Shown piece after piece: positions 14,754 through 23,131 of a stretch of DNA of 64,000 nt; positions within the stretch are counted from its first letter, which is position 1; each line of letters starts with the position of its first letter. The notes under the pieces are model-generated. The model did no database searches, had not been told where the DNA came from, and saw only the letters and a program-made list of their open reading frames with translations. The position numbers and the translations under genes are program-made. Source of the stretch: JACPUX01 sp964517465 (GTDB lineage Bacteria > Pseudomonadota > Gammaproteobacteria > Burkholderiales > Casimicrobiaceae). The DNA lies in NCBI GenBank assembly GCA_964517465.1, contig CAZFEK010000017.1:11579-75578 (forward strand). Direction: 5' to 3'.

Positions 14754-14784
14754 AGTATACGCTCGTTTTTCTTTTTGAGAACAA
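14754..14784 (-). promoter_or_regulatory. Possible promoter for the small membrane protein
   Basis: On the minus strand, TTGTTC (14779-14784) and TATACT (14754-14759) are separated by 19 bases, with an A-rich spacer. The -10 differs from consensus at one base; the spacing is longer than ideal. It lies about 25 bases upstream of the ATG at 14728. Confidence 0.4.
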
Positions 14785-14958
14785 GGAAAAGAAGAGGGGA
14801 GGGACTTGTGGCCAAAAGGGATGGGACTTCGAAGCGGGCACGGCAGCACTTTTCCAGCGAAAAGCGGTTCGATTTGATACAAAAGTGCGGTGACCAAGGG
14901 CGATAACTGCGGCGCATAAGGACTACAATTTCGGCTTTTGCTGACAGGAGGAAACACA

Positions 14959-15222
14959 ATGCAAAATCTCAACGCACGAGCACTATTGGCTTGCGCCTTT
15001 GCCCTCGCTACCCTGGCATCGGGCTGCGCCAGCACCGGCGTCAATCCCGACGAACCCATGGCCTACGAAGAGAAGGAATACATCACCGGATCGAACCTTC
15101 CAACGAAGAAGCGTCGGCCGGTCACCGACCAAGAACGCGAACGCGCGCAAGAAGCGACCCGGATCATGCGCGAGGAGCAAGCCCGCAGCGGAACAATGAC
15201 TCCCAGCTCCGGGAGAATATAG
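14959..15222 (+). CDS. Small outer-membrane-type lipoprotein, function unknown
   Basis: An 87-residue protein with a classic lipoprotein signal: a basic start, hydrophobic core LLACAFALATLASGC, and lipobox L-A-S-G-C with the lipidated Cys at ~23. The mature part is only ~64 residues, charged and without further hydrophobic segments (VTDQERERAQEATRIMREE). Start ATG 14959 is preceded by AGGAGGAAACACA, an excellent ribosome binding site; a longer start at 14938 would place this site inside the gene. A -10-like TACAAT is at 14924-14929. Similar short lipoproteins are common in betaproteobacteria but have no assigned role. Confidence 0.82.
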   Translation: MQNLNARALLACAFALATLASGCASTGVNPDEPMAYEEKEYITGSNLPTKKRRPVTDQERERAQEATRIMREEQARSGTMTPSSGRI

Positions 15223-15543
15223 ACACCGAATTCGAGCCGGACTCTCGCGTCCGCCAGTTTGGTGCGCCCCAGCGGGAATTGGGCTAGCTCGACGACGCGC
15301 AGATCGCGCAGCGACTCGCTCCGGCAATCTTCACTTGATGGTCAAGGGCAGGAACATCCCGGCCCTGTAACGCCTCTTGGGCCACGCCAGTATCGCCTAG
15401 ACGATGCGTTGCGCACACCTCGGCCCCGACCATTTCGAAGCGGCCCGCAGACTGAATCCGCTGGCGGATCATTTCTGCGTCGGAATTTCGTCGGAATATT
15501 CGTCGAATTCTGCCGTGATCGCGTTGGTCAGTTCTTGTTTTTC
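15223..15543. other. Intergenic stretch, 321 bases, no supported gene
   Basis: On the minus strand, just after the tRNA CCA end, the frame reads P-E-K-Q-E-L-T-N-A-I-T-A-E-F-D-E-Y and stops after about 25 codons. At that stop an ATG opens a 62-codon frame with an ATGA overlap. Neither has a Shine-Dalgarno or a recognisable family, and the first lacks a start codon. Decayed coding sequence downstream of a tRNA is possible. No integrase or direct repeat of the tRNA 3' end was seen. Confidence 0.35.
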
Positions 15544-15620
<77 letters not shown>

Positions 15621-15903
15621 CCTAGGGTACGCGGCCACAAAGGAAGCGGGCGCCGCGGCGAAGGCGAGATTATATCCGGGCTCGAGCCGAAGTGCCCCTT
15701 GGGAAAGCGCAAAATGAAGTCCCCTGGGATTTCGCATTGGGCCGGCAGTGGCCTCGGCGATCGTTCTCTCCCTCTGCCGCTCGTCAACGCCGCCTCGATT
15801 CTTTCAGCTCGGGGAGAAGAAACGAGTCGAGGTCTCGGCTTGGGGTCTGCGAGTTCGGCGCCGGCGAAGGGGCGGTCTGTGTCCGCGCGGATGCCGGAGC
15901 GAC
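15621..15903. other. Intergenic stretch upstream of the tRNA, containing a -10 element
   Basis: No gene is supported here. On the minus strand a perfect TATAAT (complement of 15669-15674) lies ~50 bases before the tRNA 5' end, suitable for its promoter, but no good -35 is seen at 16-18 bases. Overlapping frames on both strands are Arg/Pro-rich and look like GC-rich noise. Confidence 0.45.
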
Positions 15904-15932
15904 AAAAAAAGGGGCCGGCTGAAACCGGCCCC
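15904..15932 (-). terminator. Strong rho-independent terminator for the small secreted protein gene
   Basis: On the minus strand the perfect 8-bp stem GGGGCCGG/CCGGCCCC with a 6-base loop is followed at once by seven T (complement of 15904-15910). It lies 20 bases downstream of the stop of the gene at 15952-16269. Confidence 0.88.
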
Positions 15933-15951
15933 GAGGCGGTTCGGTGTCCTA

Positions 15952-16269
15952 TCAAAGATGCCGTGGGTTGTGCTTGAGTGCCCAAATGCGCTGACTTTCC
16001 CGATTTTCCATCGCGACGAGGTGGCGACGCTCGGCAACAGTCAGCACGCCGTCACGTTCTGCGAAGGCTTCATAAGCGCGCACGCGATTGAGTCCAGCCT
16101 GGGCCGAAGCCGCTTCTGCCGCGGTGAGGCTGCCGCTGCGCACGCCGTCGTTGATGCGTGCTTGCTGCTGCGCTTCACGAGCGTCGATGCGGGGGGTGTA
16201 AACCTGGGCGGCGGCAGAGCCGGCCAGGGCAGCAAAAAGAACGGCAAAGACAGTGGTGGAAACTCTCAT
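15952..16269 (-). CDS. Small periplasmic protein of unknown function
   Basis: A 105-residue secreted protein: the signal peptide MRVSTTVFAVLFAALAGSAAA is followed by cleavage near AAA-QVYTPR. The mature part is helical, charged and Arg/Ala/Gln-rich, with a phrase of the type Q-A-R-I-N-D-G-V-R-S-G-S-L-T-A-A-E-A and a second helix pair ending in W-A-L-K-H-N-P-R-H-L. I know this phrase as a recurrent motif in short uncharacterised proteobacterial proteins, but no function. The start at 16269 is set by AAGGAGAGCATC before the ATG. A strong terminator follows, so it is monocistronic. Confidence 0.82.
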   Translation of the reverse strand: MRVSTTVFAVLFAALAGSAAAQVYTPRIDAREAQQQARINDGVRSGSLTAAEAASAQAGLNRVRAYEAFAERDGVLTVAERRHLVAMENRESQRIWALKHNPRHL

Positions 16270-16399
16270 GATGCTCTCCTTCTCGGTCGTTGACGGGCAA
16301 GGCGCCCACAGCTCCAAGAACGAGATCCCCCGAGGCCCGGCCTACCGGGAAGTGTAAGCAGTCTTTTCTTGGGCGCATCGAGGCGCCCTGCCGCGGCCT

Positions 16400-17137
16400 T
16401 CAACGTCCAGGGGGGATGCGATCCAAGGCATCGGTGAAGATTCCGTCCAGACCAGCGCTCAGGAGTTCTTGGGCGCGCGCCGGCTCATTGACGGTGTATG
16501 CCAAGAGTTTGAAGCCGGCTTGGTGGCCCGAGGCGATCCGCTCCGGAGTGACATAGCGATGGTTGAGGTGTATGGCTTTGCATCCAAGCCGCGCCGCGCG
16601 AATCAGCCACCCTTCGGCGGGTTCGTCCACTAGCAGTGCGCGCGGGAGATCGGGGGCAACCCGTCCGGCCACCTCGAGCGCGCGTTCGGAAAACGAGGAA
16701 ATCAAGGGCGGTGCTTCGGCATCGGCCCAAAGCGACTGCACTTCGACTGCAACCGCCGCACCCGTCTCCCGCTCGCGACCCGGGCAGGGCTTGATTTCGA
16801 TATTGCAGTACAGCTTGTTGGCAAGCAGGTAGCGCGCAACGGCTGCCATGCGAGGAATGGGCTCGCCGGCGAAGGCCGGCGAATGCCAGGCCCCCGCATC
16901 GAGTCGCGCAAGTTCGCTCCACGGCAGCGCAGCGACTCGGCCTTTGCCGTCGGTAGTGCGCTCCAGCGTTTGATCGTGCATCAGCACCAGGGTGCCGTCG
17001 CCGCAAAGCTTGGCGTCGAACTCAACCATGCGATAACCAGAGTCGCAACCCACCCGCATGGCGGCAAGCGTGTTTTCCGGCGCCAAGCTGCCTCCGCCCC
17101 GGTGGGCGATGTGGGTCGGGTAGGGCCAGGCATTCAT
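16400..17137 (-). CDS. ugpQ: Glycerophosphodiester phosphodiesterase
   Basis: A 245-residue GDPD TIM-barrel enzyme that hydrolyses glycerophosphodiesters to glycerol-3-phosphate and an alcohol. Key motifs are AHRGGGSLAPENT (first catalytic His and metal Glu), VEFDAKLCGDG (E-x-D) and LMHDQTLERTTDG (second His). There is no signal peptide, so it is cytoplasmic like UgpQ. The start codon overlaps the end of the upstream DUF4442 gene by 4 bases, so the two are co-translated; no functional link between them is known. Confidence 0.92.
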   Translation of the reverse strand: MNAWPYPTHIAHRGGGSLAPENTLAAMRVGCDSGYRMVEFDAKLCGDGTLVLMHDQTLERTTDGKGRVAALPWSELARLDAGAWHSPAFAGEPIPRMAAVARYLLANKLYCNIEIKPCPGRERETGAAVAVEVQSLWADAEAPPLISSFSERALEVAGRVAPDLPRALLVDEPAEGWLIRAARLGCKAIHLNHRYVTPERIASGHQAGFKLLAYTVNEPARAQELLSAGLDGIFTDALDRIPPGR

Positions 17138-17604
17138 GAGAGCTGGTTCTCCGGTCGGGCTTGCGGTTTCAATCGAACATAGATTTGCCGGTGCACTCGT
17201 GCCACGACTTGGCCCGCTTCATCTTTCACTTCGACCTCGAACTCGGGCAGGAACTTTTCTCCCTGGGCGGTGCGCTCGCGGATCTCCGTGATCCGATCTT
17301 CGCCCAAGGCGAAGTGGGCACGCACCGTTCCGCGGCCGGGGGCGAGGAATTCGATGTTGGCGGCACGATCCCAGACATGGTAATCCCGCCCGAGCACCCG
17401 CATCAACATGATCATGTAGAAAGGGTCGGTCATCGCGAACAGGCTGCCGCCAAAATGGGTACGCACGTAGTTGCGGTTGTGCCAGCGCAAGGGCATGGCC
17501 ACGCGCGCCTCGCGGAAGTCCGCGGCGAGATACTCCACCCGAATTCCGGCGGCGATGAAGGGCGGCCAGAGGTTGATCCCCCGGCGCAGCCACGAGGCTT
17601 TCAT
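17134..17604 (-). CDS. DUF4442 domain protein, hotdog-fold thioesterase-like
   Basis: A 156-residue protein with the features of the DUF4442 family: an opening helix (LRRGINLWPPF), a beta-rich middle containing HFGGSLFAMTDPFYMIML, and a C-terminal strand region (HRQIYVRLKPQ). The family belongs to the hotdog superfamily that includes acyl-CoA thioesterases, so a role in fatty acyl turnover is plausible but not shown. The frame stays open ~140 bases further upstream, but the ATG at 17604 begins where the family begins. It overlaps ugpQ by 4 bases. Confidence 0.85.
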   Translation of the reverse strand: MKASWLRRGINLWPPFIAAGIRVEYLAADFREARVAMPLRWHNRNYVRTHFGGSLFAMTDPFYMIMLMRVLGRDYHVWDRAANIEFLAPGRGTVRAHFALGEDRITEIRERTAQGEKFLPEFEVEVKDEAGQVVARVHRQIYVRLKPQARPENQLS

Positions 17605-17692
17605 GGCTGCCCCGGGGGGCGCCGCCCGGCTCCGCTGACTACGCGAAGCTGGGCGAAACCCCGCGGCGGCAGATGATGCCTTTCCAAAAAGC

Positions 17693-18148
17693 TCATTCGT
17701 TGCACTGGGGGATCTTGCTCGGATCGAATTCGCCGACGTTGGTGGCAAACATCCAGTCGTAGCCGTCCGGGTCGGTGAAGGAGGCGGTTCGGTCGCCCCA
17801 GAACATATCTTGGGGTTCCTGAGTCACCTGCGCTCCCGCGGCTTTGGCCCGGGAAGTGAGCGCGTCGACGTTTTCGCAATAAAGGTAGAGATTGGAGGGG
17901 AGCTTGGCCCCCATGTGCGCCGGCGTTTTGGCCTCGCTGCCCCAGGCGCCTTCCGGGGCAAACATGATGATCGTGTTGCCTTGGTAGCGCATTTCGGCGT
18001 GGCCGATGTTGCCATCCGGCGTTCGCATCACTTCGCCTGGAGCGAAGCCAAACGCTTTTTCGTAGAAACGCAGCGCGCGTTCGCCGTCGCTGACCGTGAG
18101 ATAAGGCGTGAGCCAGTTGGCGCCTTCGGGTTTGCAGGGTCTTGCCAT
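17693..18148 (-). CDS. VOC (glyoxalase/bleomycin resistance) superfamily protein
   Basis: A 151-residue single-unit VOC protein of the PhnB-like kind: TPYLTVSDGERALRFYEKAFG at the start, a GHAEMRYQGNTIIMF strand, an N-L-Y-L-Y-C-E-N-V-D linker, and DPDGYDWMFAT near the end. VOC proteins bind a divalent metal and act on varied substrates; nothing here fixes the reaction. The start at 18148 follows a CGAGGTCATC ribosome binding site. It is downstream of the RND pump on the same strand with a 74-base gap, so it may or may not share the message. Confidence 0.85.
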   Translation of the reverse strand: MARPCKPEGANWLTPYLTVSDGERALRFYEKAFGFAPGEVMRTPDGNIGHAEMRYQGNTIIMFAPEGAWGSEAKTPAHMGAKLPSNLYLYCENVDALTSRAKAAGAQVTQEPQDMFWGDRTASFTDPDGYDWMFATNVGEFDPSKIPQCNE

Positions 18149-18222
18149 GATGACCTCCGATGTTTGCCGGGCCTCCCCCCCGGCAGGCCCAGCGATTACT
18201 CCCTGGGAATACAAGCCGACTT

Positions 18223-21200
18223 TCAGTTGGCGCCGGTCCTTGCCGGGGCCGCCTCCAGCATTGCATGGCGGGTGCGGGCGAGCAAGGTGTAAGCGGTAGG
18301 CACAACAAACAGGGTGAGCATCGTTCCGAGCAGCAAGCCACCCACAATCACCCAGCCAATCTGCTGCCGCGACTCGGACCCGGCTCCGGTCGCAAGTGCC
18401 AAGGGGATGGTGCCCAGCACCATGGCTCCGGTAGTCATCAGAATCGGGCGCAGGCGGAGCACCGCCGCCTCGATTACCGCTTCCATTTTGGCCATGCCCC
18501 GGGCCTGCATTTGGTTGGCGAACTCCACGATCAGGATGCCGTGCTTGGTGATCAGCCCCACCAGCGTGATCAAGCCGATTTGGCTATAGACGTTTAGCGT
18601 GCCTCCGCTGAGCCACAGCGCGCCAAGCGCACCGGTCATGGATAGCGGAACGGTGAGCAGAATCACGAAAGGATCGATGAAGCTCTCGAACTGCGCCGCC
18701 AAAACGAGGTAGATGAAGGCGAGAGCCAGGACAAAAACGAAATAGATATCGGAGGAGGAATCCCGAAATTCGCGCGACTGTCCAGGCGCGAGATCGGTCT
18801 GCACCGTCGGCGGAAGAGCGCTGCGGGCGGTTTGCTGCATGAATTTAATCGCTTCGCCGAGCGTGTATCCGGGGGCAAGGTTGGCCGAGATGTTTGCCGC
18901 GCGCAGCCGGTTGAAGTGGTTGAGTGTCTTGGGTGCCACCGTCTCGCGCACCGTGAGCAGGTTGGCGAGCTGGATCATCTGCTCGCCTTTGCCCCGGACA
19001 TACAACTCAGTGATGCGATCCGGCGTTTCGCGCTGGTCCGCAGCGATTTGAACGATTACGTCGTACTGCTCGCCGTCTTGCTTGAAGCGCGTCACCAGGC
19101 GGCCGCCGAGCATGGTCTCCAGCGTGCGCCCGACGGTTTCGACATTGGCGCCGACATCGGCAATTTTGTCGCGGTTGACGACAACCCGGATCTCCGGCGT
19201 GTTTAGCTTGAGGTCGGCATCGATGTTGACCAGCCCAGGGTTCTTGGCCATTTCACCGGTCATGCGTTCCACCATCCGCTGCAGTTCTTCGTAGGAGGTC
19301 TGGGTGAGCAGGACGAATTGCAGCGGTTTTTCCCGCGGGCTCTGGCCCAAGGAGGGCGGATTGGCGGGGAAGGCGAACACCCCGGGCAGGCTGAAGAACT
19401 TCGGTTGCAGCTCTTTGGCGATGTCCTGCTGTTTGCGCTCTCTTTCCCCCCAGGGTTTCAGGCGCATGATCGCCATGCCGTCTGCGACGGTGGGAAACCC
19501 GCCGACGCCGAAGACCGAAGTGCGCTCGGGAATCGTTTCGTAGAATTTCTCGATCTGCTCGACATAACGCGCGGTGTAGCGAATAGTGGCCCCCTCGGGG
19601 CCGCTGATGATGCCGAAGATGACGCCTCGATCTTCGGTTGGCGCCAATTCCGATTTGAGCGTCAGGAGCAATCCTGCGCTTGCCGCCGCGACCGCACATC
19701 CGGCCAGCACCACCATCACGCGGTGATGCAGCGCGCGATCGAGCATGTTACGGTAGCCCTGGGTCAAGCCGACAAAAAAGCGCTCGATGGCGTTGTATGC
19801 CGCGCCGTGTTTGGCCTGGTGCCGCAAAATCTGCGAACACATCATCGGCGAGAGCGTCAGCGCCACGAAACCGGAGACGACCACGGCGCCGGCGAGCGCA
19901 AGCGCAAATTCGATGAATAGCCTGCCGGTTCTGCCCGTGGCAAAGGCGAGCGGCGCATAAACAGCGGCCAGGGTGAGGGTCATGGCCAAGACCGCAAAGG
20001 CGATTTCCCGCGAACCTTCGATGGCTGCCTGCAGGCGCGGCATGCCGTGTTCGAGTTTGCGATAAATGTTCTCCAGCACCACGATGGCGTCGTCGACCAC
20101 CAGACCTACGGCCAGCACCATGGCGAGCAGAGTGAGGGTGTTGATGGTAAAGCCGAACGCATACATCAGGCCAAAGGCGCCTACCAGTGAAACCGGAATG
20201 GTGACCAGCGGAATGATCGTCGCGCGAACGCTGCGCAAGAAGAAAAAGATCACCATTGCAACGAGTAGCACGGCCTCGCTGATGGTGGTAAACACCGCCT
20301 TGATCGACTCCTGAATGAACACCGAAGTGTCATAGGAGATCTCGAAAACCATGCCTTCGGGCAAAGCCTTGCGGATTTCGCCCGCTTCGCGGCGCACCGC
20401 AACCGAGAGATCCAAGGGGTTGGCCGTCGCCTGCTTGATGATCCCCATCCCCACTGAGGTGTTGCCGTTGAAGCGCTGCACGCCGCGTTCATCAAGGGCG
20501 CCGATTTCGATGCGCGCCACGTCGCGCAGGCGCACGGGATAACCGGCTGCATCCTTCAGAACGATGCCGCCGAATTCTTCCGGCGTGCGCAAGTCGGTCT
20601 GGGAAACCACCGCGAACTCGCGGTTGCGGCTCTCGATGCGCCCGGCCGGGATTTCTACGTTCTGGCGGCGCAGCGCATCCTCCACGTCTTGCGTGGTCAG
20701 GCGGTAAGAAGCGAGGCGGCCGGCGTCGAGCCAAATGCGCATAGAGGGCTTGCGCTCGCCGAAGACCCGCACATCAGCGGCCCCTGGCAATACCTGCAGC
20801 CGCGGGCGCACGAATCGATTGACGTAATCGGTGATTTGCAGCTGCGTGTGGCGGGTGCTGTACATCGCCGCATACATCACCGGAACGGCGTCGGATTCGA
20901 CCTTGGCGATCACCGGCTCGTCGGATCCCGCGGGCAGGCGCGCGCGCACCCGCGCGACTTTGTCGCGCACTTCGGCCGCCGCGTTGTCCGGATTCACGTT
21001 GGCGCGGAAACGCACGTTGATGCCGCTGCGCTCCGAGCGACTCACCGAGGTGATGACATCCAGGCCCTCGATTCCCGAAAGCGAGTCTTCGAGCACTTTG
21101 GTGACTTGCGATTCGATCACCTCGGGGCTCGCGCCCTTGTAAGTGGTTTCTACGCTGACCACGGGCTCATCGATCTTGGGGTACTCGCGTACCGGCAGGC

Positions 21201-21291
21201 GCTGATAGGAAATGAGACCCAGCAACAGCACGCCCAGGGACAGGACGCTCGCGAACACCGGTCGGCGGATGCAGATTTCCGGCAGATTCAT
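18223..21291 (-). CDS. RND-family multidrug efflux pump, inner-membrane permease (HAE1)
   Basis: A 1022-residue permease of the AcrB/MexB superfamily. TM1 lies in the N-terminal RRPVFASVLSLGVLLLG. The proton-relay Asp pair sits in TM4 (VGLVVDDAIVVLENI), the TM10 Lys is in LITKHGILIVEF, and two large periplasmic loops flank them. It would expel hydrophobic drugs or metabolites using the proton gradient, with the adaptor encoded just upstream. Its ATG overlaps the adaptor stop by 4 bases. No outer-membrane TolC-type factor gene is in the window, so a shared one elsewhere is likely. Substrate cannot be told from sequence. Confidence 0.94.
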   Translation of the reverse strand: MNLPEICIRRPVFASVLSLGVLLLGLISYQRLPVREYPKIDEPVVSVETTYKGASPEVIESQVTKVLEDSLSGIEGLDVITSVSRSERSGINVRFRANVNPDNAAAEVRDKVARVRARLPAGSDEPVIAKVESDAVPVMYAAMYSTRHTQLQITDYVNRFVRPRLQVLPGAADVRVFGERKPSMRIWLDAGRLASYRLTTQDVEDALRRQNVEIPAGRIESRNREFAVVSQTDLRTPEEFGGIVLKDAAGYPVRLRDVARIEIGALDERGVQRFNGNTSVGMGIIKQATANPLDLSVAVRREAGEIRKALPEGMVFEISYDTSVFIQESIKAVFTTISEAVLLVAMVIFFFLRSVRATIIPLVTIPVSLVGAFGLMYAFGFTINTLTLLAMVLAVGLVVDDAIVVLENIYRKLEHGMPRLQAAIEGSREIAFAVLAMTLTLAAVYAPLAFATGRTGRLFIEFALALAGAVVVSGFVALTLSPMMCSQILRHQAKHGAAYNAIERFFVGLTQGYRNMLDRALHHRVMVVLAGCAVAAASAGLLLTLKSELAPTEDRGVIFGIISGPEGATIRYTARYVEQIEKFYETIPERTSVFGVGGFPTVADGMAIMRLKPWGERERKQQDIAKELQPKFFSLPGVFAFPANPPSLGQSPREKPLQFVLLTQTSYEELQRMVERMTGEMAKNPGLVNIDADLKLNTPEIRVVVNRDKIADVGANVETVGRTLETMLGGRLVTRFKQDGEQYDVIVQIAADQRETPDRITELYVRGKGEQMIQLANLLTVRETVAPKTLNHFNRLRAANISANLAPGYTLGEAIKFMQQTARSALPPTVQTDLAPGQSREFRDSSSDIYFVFVLALAFIYLVLAAQFESFIDPFVILLTVPLSMTGALGALWLSGGTLNVYSQIGLITLVGLITKHGILIVEFANQMQARGMAKMEAVIEAAVLRLRPILMTTGAMVLGTIPLALATGAGSESRQQIGWVIVGGLLLGTMLTLFVVPTAYTLLARTRHAMLEAAPARTGAN

Positions 21292-22448
21292 GTTCCGCTG
21301 CTCTTGGCCGGCGCCTGAGCGGGCACCAGGCTTTGCGCCGGCGCATCGATCGATTTCACGGGCACTCCGTCGCGGAGTTTCATTTGCCCGGCGATGACGA
21401 TGGCTTCGCCGTTTGCCAGACCGCGCATCACTTCGACCTTGCCCTCGCTGCGCTGGCCGATTTCCACCTTCACCCGCTGGGCGCGGCCTTCCGCCACACG
21501 AAAGACATATTGGTCTTCCCCGCTCGGCACCAGGGCCTGTTCGGGAATAGTCAAGGCATCCGATCGTTCATCGAGCAGCAAACGCACCCTCGCGAACCCG
21601 CCCGGACGCAAGCGCCCATCGGAGTTCTGCACCGTCGCGCGCAAAACCACGGCGCGGCCGGCCGAATCGATGGCCGGATTGATGGCGTAGATCCGGCCCA
21701 GATAGCCCTGGTTGGGGAAGGCATCGAGAGATATCTGCAGGTTCTGTCCGACGCGGAGCTTCTTGAGGTAAACCTCGGGAACCCTGAAATCAACTTTGAG
21801 CGGATCGATGGCTTCAAGGTTGACGATGTCCTGGCCTTCCTTGACGTAGTCGCCCACGCTCACACTGCGTAGCCCCAGTACCCCCGCGAAGGGCGCCAAA
21901 ATCTCGGTCTTTGCGAGTTTGGCCTCGGCGAGGGCCACTGCCGCTTGCGCCACCTTGAGGTTGTTCTCCGCTTCTTCACGCGCCTGGCTGCTCACAAATC
22001 CTTTTGCCTGCAAATCGATGGCGCGTTCGAATTTGCCCTGCGAAAGCACCAGATTCGCTTTGGCCTGCTGCAATTCCGCGCGCCCCACTGAGGCATCGAG
22101 CCGCACCAGCGCAGCGCCTTTGCCGACGCTTTGTCCTTCGGTGAAAGCAAACTCGGCGATGCGGCCCGAGATTTCGGGCCGCACCAGGATCGATTCGTTC
22201 GAGCGCAGCGTCCCGACAGCGGTGACCGCCTGCGGCAAGGGTTGCTTGGTGACCAGCGCCGTTTCGACGGGCACGGCGCTGCCTCCGGGTCCGCCGGAAC
22301 CTGCCGGACGCGCTGTGGCGTTGGGTGCGCCGGGGCTTGACGTCGTCGTCGGCGGCGTGCCGGCAGTCTTCTGGCCCAGCCAGTAACCAGCACCTGCGAG
22401 AACGAAAGCGAAAAACACGCCGCCGGCAATTTGCGCGGTTCGGTTCAT
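21288..22448 (-). CDS. RND efflux periplasmic adaptor (membrane fusion protein)
   Basis: A 386-residue AcrA/MexA-like adaptor. It has an N-terminal single membrane anchor (IAGGVFFAFVLAGAGYWLG) without a lipobox Cys, a Gly/Pro/Ser-rich spacer, a lipoyl half-motif (VRPEISGRIAEFAFTEGQSV), an alpha-hairpin, the second lipoyl half (ILAPFAGVLGLRSVSVGDYV) and C-terminal beta-barrel and membrane-proximal domains. It bridges the permease and an outer-membrane channel. It is the first gene of the two-gene pump operon, divergent from ridA across ~230 bases. No regulator (TetR/MarR) is adjacent. Confidence 0.93.
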   Translation of the reverse strand: MNRTAQIAGGVFFAFVLAGAGYWLGQKTAGTPPTTTSSPGAPNATARPAGSGGPGGSAVPVETALVTKQPLPQAVTAVGTLRSNESILVRPEISGRIAEFAFTEGQSVGKGAALVRLDASVGRAELQQAKANLVLSQGKFERAIDLQAKGFVSSQAREEAENNLKVAQAAVALAEAKLAKTEILAPFAGVLGLRSVSVGDYVKEGQDIVNLEAIDPLKVDFRVPEVYLKKLRVGQNLQISLDAFPNQGYLGRIYAINPAIDSAGRAVVLRATVQNSDGRLRPGGFARVRLLLDERSDALTIPEQALVPSGEDQYVFRVAEGRAQRVKVEIGQRSEGKVEVMRGLANGEAIVIAGQMKLRDGVPVKSIDAPAQSLVPAQAPAKSSGT

Positions 22449-22678
22449 GGACGGGAGAGCAAGCGCTCAGGGAGATCTAGAAACAATCATTATCGACGAA
22501 AAACTGCAGCGCCAGCAAACACCTGCCTTAGTCACTCAGGCATCACGGATATTCCGTTGCCGCGAGCGGGCCGGCGAGCAAACCGAGGTTTTGTCACCAA
22601 GCTCCTTGCGGCTTTTCCGCGAGCGGAGTGTCCCCTACAATGACGAACTCTTACCTGCCAGCCCTCGAAGGACATTCA

Positions 22679-23026
22679 ATGAGCATCGCAAGACATCACG
22701 TCGGCGCACGACTTTCCGAAATGGTGGTGCACAACCAAACGGTTTACCTTGCCGGCCAAATTGCCACCGATCCGGTTCCGGATGTCACCGAACAAACCCG
22801 GCAGATTCTGGCCCATATCGATCGCCTGCTCGCCGAAGTGGGGAGCGACAAGACCAAGCTGCTGTCCTGCACCATCTATCTGGCGGAAGTAAAGGACTTC
22901 CCGGCCATGAATGCCGCCTGGGATGCCTGGGTGCCTGCCGGCCACTGCCCGGCCCGCGCCACGGTCGAGACTCGCCTTTTTAAACCGGAATATAAAGTGG
23001 AGATTCAGGCGGTTGCCGCACTCTAG
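22679..23026 (+). CDS. RidA family protein (YjgF/YER057c/UK114)
   Basis: A 115-residue protein of the RidA family (HHVGARLSEMVVHN, VYLAGQIA, ILAHIDRLLAEVGSDKTKLL, CPARATVETRLFKPEYKVEIQ). The Arg of the ARATVE motif, which contacts the substrate carboxylate in RidA, is present. RidA hydrolyses reactive 2-aminoacrylate and other imines released by PLP enzymes such as IlvA; other subgroups lack this activity. The start at 22679 agrees with family length and a GAAGGA ribosome binding site; an upstream in-frame ATG at 22640 is less likely. A TACAAT -10 candidate lies at about 22635. Confidence 0.9.
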   Translation: MSIARHHVGARLSEMVVHNQTVYLAGQIATDPVPDVTEQTRQILAHIDRLLAEVGSDKTKLLSCTIYLAEVKDFPAMNAAWDAWVPAGHCPARATVETRLFKPEYKVEIQAVAAL

Positions 23027-23131
23027 CCAGTGCGGTCTTTGGTCTTCACGGTTGTGAAGAATTTCATTGTTTCGGTTTCGAGTCTTCCCGATTCGTGACT
23101 CGTTCCACCGCCCCGGCCCTCAGGAGCCCCG

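Noticed and set aside
18160..18597. Plus-strand frames opposite the end of the RND permease gene
   Set aside because: No motif or ribosome binding site; the minus-strand RND permease and VOC protein explain the region.
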